Shown in pieces: positions 19,443 to 20,334 of a stretch of DNA of 20,334 nt. The translations under genes were made by a program, and so were the position numbers. The stretch's first letter is position 1. Every line of letters starts with the position of its first letter. Below the pieces are notes generated by a model. The model saw only the letters and a list, made by a program, of their open reading frames with translations. It was not told the origin of the DNA and did no database searches. The DNA lies in IMG/VR virus record IMGVR_UViG_3300009320_000138, positions 1 through 20,334 of that record. One strand, written 5' to 3'. The DNA is from a virus.

Positions 19443-19589
19443 GGTCCACCGCCTTCTTGACCCCGTTTAGCGCCCGTCCTTCATCGGGCGCTAAAGATTT
19501 TCCCGAAGGCATCCATGCCGACACGTGACCGCCACGGGCGCTAAAGATCGCGTCCGATTCCCGCCCGACGGTCGTGTCTCGCGAGCGTA
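19443..19589. promoter_or_regulatory. 147-bp gap with repeated CGGGCGCTAAAGAT sites
   Basis: CGGGCGCTAAAGAT occurs at 19485-19498 and at 19535-19548, exactly 50 bp apart. An inverted TTTAGCGCCCG at 19466-19476 forms a perfect 11-bp stem with the first copy, followed on the plus strand by GATTTT. The sites could be operators, or a terminator facing rightward. No gene is seen. Confidence 0.5.
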
Positions 19590-19865
19590 TCATTGAGTGT
19601 CCTCCGAAGACGGGAGATCGGCATGCCCCACCACAAGCGATTTCATTGGTACACGCAGAAAATCCGCGATCGCCTTGACCCTCGGGGCGCTTTGGTGATG
19701 CGGATGTCCTCCGAGCGTCCTGGCCACCGTCGACTGATTGCACCGGACAGCCGCCGCAATCAACGTATTCGTCAGCCCCAGAGTATTCCTCGCCTCGACG
19801 AGCGGCGCCACGTTAAACCGCAATTCACCTTTTCGCTTCACCCGTTGTTCCTGTTTCCGTCGCAT
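19590..19865 (-). CDS. Cro-like XRE-family repressor
   Basis: This 91-residue protein has one Cro/C1-type HTH: VAPLVEARNTLGLTNTLIAAAVRCNQSTVARTLGG (about residues 19-53), then PRVKAIADFLRVPMKSLV. It is transcribed away from the CI-like gene across a palindrome-rich intergenic region, the arrangement of the lambda-type switch. It is the first gene of the leftward early operon and so a natural Cro counterpart. A basic N-terminal tail precedes the domain. The ribosome binding site is a modest GGAG about 10 bases upstream. Confidence 0.78.
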   Translation of the reverse strand: MRRKQEQRVKRKGELRFNVAPLVEARNTLGLTNTLIAAAVRCNQSTVARTLGGHPHHQSAPRVKAIADFLRVPMKSLVVGHADLPSSEDTQ

Positions 19866-19871
19866 TTCTTT

Positions 19872-19903
19872 CTGTCTCCGTTGAGTATTGTAGACGGAGA
19901 CAG
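19872..19903. promoter_or_regulatory. Candidate operator, inverted repeat CTGTCTCCGT/ACGGAGACAG
   Basis: A perfect 10-bp inverted repeat (19872-19881 and 19894-19903) with a 12-base spacer. It covers the -10 box of the leftward promoter, as expected for an operator where CI-like or Cro-like protein would block the early operon. Confidence 0.7.
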
Positions 19904-19914
19904 CGACACATCAA
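19887..19914 (-). promoter_or_regulatory. Leftward early promoter of the cro-like gene
   Basis: On the minus strand TTGATG (19909-19914) and TACAAT (19887-19892) are separated by 16 bases. The -10 box is strong; the -35 is moderate. It lies about 20 bases upstream of the cro-like ATG and within the candidate operator. Confidence 0.55.
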
Positions 19915-19943
19915 CACAAATCCGGAAAAAAACGCAAAATTTC

Positions 19944-19959
19944 TTTCCGAATACGGAAA
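19944..19959. promoter_or_regulatory. Second candidate operator TTTCCG-AATA-CGGAAA
   Basis: A perfect 6-bp inverted repeat with a 4-base spacer sits between the two divergent genes, nearer the CI-like gene. It differs in sequence from the 19872-19903 site, so two different repressors may act here. Confidence 0.55.
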
Positions 19960-19986
19960 CGGCGGTCAACATAAGCGGTTAGCACC

Positions 19987-20334
19987 ATGGAATTCGGCAG
20001 GAAAATCCAGCGCCTTCGGGCGGACAGATCACCGGAATGGGTCGGCGCGAAGGTCGGCTGCGCCGGAACGAACGTCCGCCGCATGGAATCCCAGAGCCAA
20101 CTCCCGCGCCTCGACCTCGCCCTGAAACTCGCCCAACTGTTCTCCGCCCCCTTGGACTGGTTAGCTGACGACACGGCCGACTGGCCCCCGCCCCCGCCGC
20201 CCGATCAGGAGGCGGTTGACCTAGTCAAGTCGGCGTTGGTCGGAAAGGGTCTGGCCGGCGAGTTGTCTGCCGAGGAGCGTGATTTGATTTCGACGTATCG
20301 GTCGCTCGATCCTGCTAGCCAGATGATGTTACTC
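19987..20334 (+). CDS. CI-like XRE-family repressor, N-terminal part (cut by window edge)
   Basis: The only convincing rightward gene. The frame opens at the ATG at 19987 and stays open for 116 codons to the window edge. Residues 1-60 are a Cro/C1-type HTH: MEFGRKIQRLRADRSPEWVG, AKVGCAGTNVRRMESQ, then LDLALKLAQLF. A Pro-rich hinge (PPPPPPDQE) near residues 75-83 and a charged helix follow, typical of two-domain phage repressors. The ribosome binding site is weak, so it could be leaderless or poorly translated, as is common for maintenance repressors. A C-terminal protease or dimerisation domain may follow outside the window. Confidence 0.75.
   Translation, partial: MEFGRKIQRLRADRSPEWVGAKVGCAGTNVRRMESQSQLPRLDLALKLAQLFSAPLDWLADDTADWPPPPPPDQEAVDLVKSALVGKGLAGELSAEERDLISTYRSLDPASQMMLL

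Noticed and set aside
19466-19500. Rightward intrinsic terminator (11-bp stem then GATTTT)
   Set aside because: The T run is short and no rightward gene precedes it, so I list the site as regulatory or repeat instead.
1-20334. tRNA or rRNA genes
   Set aside because: I saw no cloverleaf with the GTTCGA-type T-loop and matching acceptor ends. The GTTCGAAC stretches are parts of short palindromes. A dedicated tRNA scan was not possible.

Overview
This window looks like part of the genome of a tailed, probably temperate phage (Caudoviricetes), either a prophage or a phage contig. It is GC-rich and densely packed. Nearly every gene lies on the minus strand, with many 1-8 base overlaps (ATGA or TAATG junctions). 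The phage assignment rests on adjacent small terminase, large terminase and portal genes, a lysozyme, several orphan DNA methyltransferases, and a divergent pair of Cro/CI-like repressors at the right end. No integrase, capsid or tail gene is present, so the window is partial at both ends. The host cannot be named. The GC content and the short tandem TTGGCAAT-like tracts between genes remind me of planctomycete-type genomes, but that is weak, memory-based inference.

Layout from right to left, which is the direction of transcription. (1) 19443-20334 is a lysogeny switch: a rightward CI-like repressor cut by the window edge, a palindrome-rich divergent promoter region, and a leftward Cro-like gene. 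(2) 16507-19442 holds small early genes: DNA-binding proteins, cysteine-rich mini-proteins and an ASCH-domain protein. (3) 15301-16464 is a C5-cytosine methyltransferase. (4) 13724-15242 is a lysozyme, small nested ORFs and a helix-hairpin-helix protein, separated by a 214-bp structured gap. (5) 9315-13615 is a modification and nucleotide-metabolism block: two beta-class DNA methyltransferases, a DUF5131 (Gp37/Gp68) protein, a Fis-like HTH protein and a DUF1937 deoxyribosyltransferase-like protein. (6) 7109-9284 is a winged-helix, possibly replication-related protein and small unknowns. (7) 5990-6904 is a small cassette with a strong leftward promoter and an XRE regulator, bracketed by an interrupted inverted repeat. 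(8) 203-5913 is the packaging module: terS, an apparently split terL, portal, an acidic protein and a P-loop kinase. It ends at a near-perfect leftward intrinsic terminator at about 64-108.

The most striking feature is a family of intercistronic hairpin elements, with at least nine copies. The stem sequence differs from copy to copy but pairing is kept. The flanks are shared: a left flank GAGTTTAGCGG or CGTTTAACGG that carries stop codons in two of three frames, and a right flank GTGCCGTTGGGAG that supplies the ribosome binding site of the next gene. A second hairpin family, several Asn-codon microsatellites and tandem TTGGCAAT tracts also sit between or inside genes. These repeats explain several gene ends and starts and are the best candidates here for something undescribed.
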